A stretch of 8,367 nucleotides of DNA from Actinomycetota bacterium (GTDB lineage Bacteria > Actinomycetota > Actinomycetes > JACCUZ01). The stretch is taken from the NCBI GenBank assembly GCA_030841245.1, contig JAVEDG010000173.1, positions 1 to 8,367 of the forward strand, given 5' to 3'. The notes beneath the pieces are model-generated. The model did not search any database. It worked only from the letters and a program-made list of their open reading frames with translations, and was not told the DNA's origin. Positions 7,231-8,367 of this stretch are shown one piece after another. Position 1 is the stretch's first letter. Each line of letters starts with the position of its first letter. Made by a program: the position numbers and the translations under genes.

Positions 7231-7231
7231 C

Positions 7232-7498
7232 ATGTGCACCTACACGACGATCGCGGCGCCGGTCTCGGGCAGCGCCAAGGGCCCCGGCGGTCAGTGGTTC
7301 CACGTGACCGACGCCACGGTCTACTTCGACCACCCGGTGCACGCGATGGATGAGCACACTCTCAACATCGACCTGTCCGACCCGTCGCGGGGACCGGGGC
7401 AGCGGGTGGCCCTCGAGCTGACCGCCGCATCGGCTCGCGAGCTGCTCGCCGCCATCGCCGCTGCCCTCGACGCCGCCCCGGACGAGCTCACCGCCTGA
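7232..7498 (+). CDS. Small conserved protein of the DUF6295 type
   Basis: This 88-residue protein begins MCTYTTIAAPVSGSAKGPGG and contains DATVYFDHPVHAMDEHTLNID. That pattern matches, from memory, an uncharacterised actinobacterial family annotated DUF6295. Its function is not known. Conserved-looking histidines (residues 24, 34, 37 and 42), the early cysteine C2 and acidic residues could bind a metal, but that is speculation. The C-terminal third is an alanine-rich amphipathic helix (TAASARELLAAIAAALDAA). No signal peptide or membrane segment is present. It starts one base after the hydrolase stop (TGA-C-ATG), so it is almost certainly co-translated with that enzyme and may assist or regulate it. 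The family assignment should be treated as probable. Confidence 0.85.
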   Translation: MCTYTTIAAPVSGSAKGPGGQWFHVTDATVYFDHPVHAMDEHTLNIDLSDPSRGPGQRVALELTAASARELLAAIAAALDAAPDELTA

Positions 7499-7506
7499 CA
7501 GGGGAT

Positions 7507-7677
7507 ATGACACGCCGTCCCGTGGACTGGCGCAAAGTGGTCGATATCCGGCTCTCGGAGCAGTCGGTTCGCGCCTCTCGACCCGCAGGACCGACCAGAA
7601 CGCGCCACTCGACGGCGACGCGCGCGGGCCGGACATCCGTTTCCCGGTGCAGCGGGCGGGGCAGACAACGGGCATGA
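7507..7677 (+). CDS. Doubtful 56-residue open reading frame between two genes
   Basis: An ATG at 7507, preceded by AGGGG at only two bases, opens a frame of 56 residues starting MTRRPVDWRKVVDIRLSEQS. It ends in a TGA that overlaps the next gene's ATG (ATGA). The second half is rich in arginine, serine and threonine, with mixed codon positions, unlike a folded protein. The overlap and nearby purine run argue for translation; the composition argues against. It may instead be an untranslated or decayed spacer. No homology is recognised. Confidence 0.2.
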   Translation: MTRRPVDWRKVVDIRLSEQSVRASRPAGPTRTRHSTATRAGRTSVSRCSGRGRQRA

Positions 7678-7934
7678 CCCGGCGCAAGGAGCGCGAGCTG
7701 CGAGCCCTCGGGATGCTGGAGATCTCGCTCGAGGTGCCGAGGTATGCCCCGGTGGAGCAGGTCAGCGAGCCGGCGGCGCGCCACGTGCTGCTGGAGTGGA
7801 TCGAGCACGAGCAGCTGGTCGACGGCCGGGCGCACGATATTGCGGCCGATCCGCGCTCGTGGGTCATCCCGCTGCTGGTCCTCTGCGCGCTTGCAGCCGT
7901 TCTGCTCACCGGAGCAGCCATCATCGTCATGTGA
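7674..7934 (+). CDS. Small C-terminally anchored membrane protein of unknown function
   Basis: This 86-residue protein has a soluble N-terminal part and one hydrophobic helix at the very end (about residues 63-85, starting WVIPLLVLCALAAVLL). That makes it a tail-anchored protein with its N-terminus probably in the cytoplasm. The N-terminal part is basic (MTRRKERELRALGMLE), then mixed and acidic, including ARHVLLEWIEHEQLVDGRA. I recognise no family. An in-frame GTG at 7647 would give 95 residues; the ATG is preferred because MTRRKERE is a plausible N-terminus, although neither start has a strong ribosome binding site. Its stop overlaps the start of the following lipoprotein gene by four bases (GTGA), so the two are likely translated together and may both act at the membrane. 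Confidence 0.65.
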   Translation: MTRRKERELRALGMLEISLEVPRYAPVEQVSEPAARHVLLEWIEHEQLVDGRAHDIAADPRSWVIPLLVLCALAAVLLTGAAIIVM

Positions 7935-8367
7935 CACCACGCGCGGTACGGCTCTGCGGGCTCGGCCTCGCGGCGCTGCTGGCCGCCGCGGGGTGCGCCG
8001 CGAGCCCGGCTTCCGGCGGCCCCGGACCGAGCAGCTCGCCGACCCGAGCGGGCACCGGCCCGGGCAGCACATCAGCCCCTGCCACGACCACGCCGTCGCC
8101 GGCCGCGAACCCGGCGGGCCTCACCGACCGAGAGCTGGTCGGCCAGCTGTTCACGACGTACGTCTACGGCAGCGGCGCCCGGACCGTAACGGCGGACCAG
8201 CGAGCCGCCAACCTGGCGTTGTACGGCGAGCCGACCCCGGCCGCCGTGGTGGCCCGCTGGCACCTCGGCGGGGTCCTGCTCATCGACCACAACAACCTCG
8301 ACCCGGCACGCCCCGAGCTGTCGACGGGCAACGTGGCCACCCCCGACCAGATCCGCGGACTGGTGCA
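7931..8367 (+). CDS. Lipoprotein with N-terminal part of a glycoside hydrolase family 3 domain, cut by the window edge
   Basis: The visible 145 residues begin at a GTG overlapping the previous stop. A type II signal peptide (basic RAVR, hydrophobic LGLAALLAAAG) ends in a lipobox before C22, so the protein is exported and lipid-anchored. A low-complexity Pro/Ser/Thr/Gly/Ala linker spans about residues 23-63. From L64 the sequence resembles the start of family 3 beta-N-acetylhexosaminidases (NagZ-like): LTDRELVGQLFTTYVYG, then VVARWHLGGVLLIDHNN at about 106-122. Such enzymes cleave beta-linked N-acetylglucosamine from cell-wall fragments or glycans. The catalytic Asp and His lie in the missing part, so activity cannot be judged. 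ORF context supports a cell-envelope role. The family call rests on about 80 residues of pattern, and the exact substrate is open. Confidence 0.82.
   Translation, partial: MTPRAVRLCGLGLAALLAAAGCAASPASGGPGPSSSPTRAGTGPGSTSAPATTTPSPAANPAGLTDRELVGQLFTTYVYGSGARTVTADQRAANLALYGEPTPAAVVARWHLGGVLLIDHNNLDPARPELSTGNVATPDQIRGLV

Overview
This window looks like a piece of chromosome from a very high-GC actinobacterium. The evidence is strong G/C third-position bias, frequent stop/start overlaps, and three genes matching the actinobacterial Sdh1-type succinate dehydrogenase layout (one large membrane anchor, then flavoprotein, then iron-sulfur protein). A Nocardioides-like or related lineage would fit, but I cannot fix the genus from sequence alone. 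I see no insertion sequence, phage gene, tRNA, rRNA or CRISPR array.

Layout. On the minus strand, bases 1657 to 1 hold most of typA/bipA, a ribosome-associated translational GTPase cut off at its C-terminus by the window edge. A 203-bp divergent spacer follows, with two inverted-repeat elements and one candidate promoter hexamer. Next is a tight plus-strand operon, sdhC-sdhA-sdhB (1861-5939). It encodes a membrane succinate:quinone oxidoreductase feeding electrons from the citric acid cycle into the respiratory chain. Convergent to it is a small MutT-like NUDIX hydrolase (6343-5954, minus).

Divergent from the NUDIX gene is a dienelactone-hydrolase-family gene (6487-7230), followed after one base by a small conserved protein of the DUF6295 type (7232-7498). 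A 175-bp interval then leads to a small C-terminally membrane-anchored protein (7674-7934). Its stop overlaps the GTG start of a lipoprotein with the beginning of a family 3 glycoside hydrolase domain (7931 to window end).

The most notable feature is sdhB. The complete iron-sulfur subunit (all ten or eleven expected cluster-region cysteines, ending near residue 248) runs on, with no stop or frame break, into about 200 extra residues. These look like a helical tetratricopeptide-repeat (TPR) array, giving 449 residues where about 250 is usual. The extension would project into the cytoplasm from the peripheral arm of the complex and includes a histidine-rich helix. The anchor SdhC carries several cysteines and histidines near predicted membrane helices. 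This matches the family in which a membrane-embedded Rieske-type [2Fe-2S] centre has been described for mycobacterial Sdh1. A lesser point is that the divergent NUDIX and hydrolase genes both have a -10-like hexamer exactly six bases before the ATG, suggesting leaderless transcripts.
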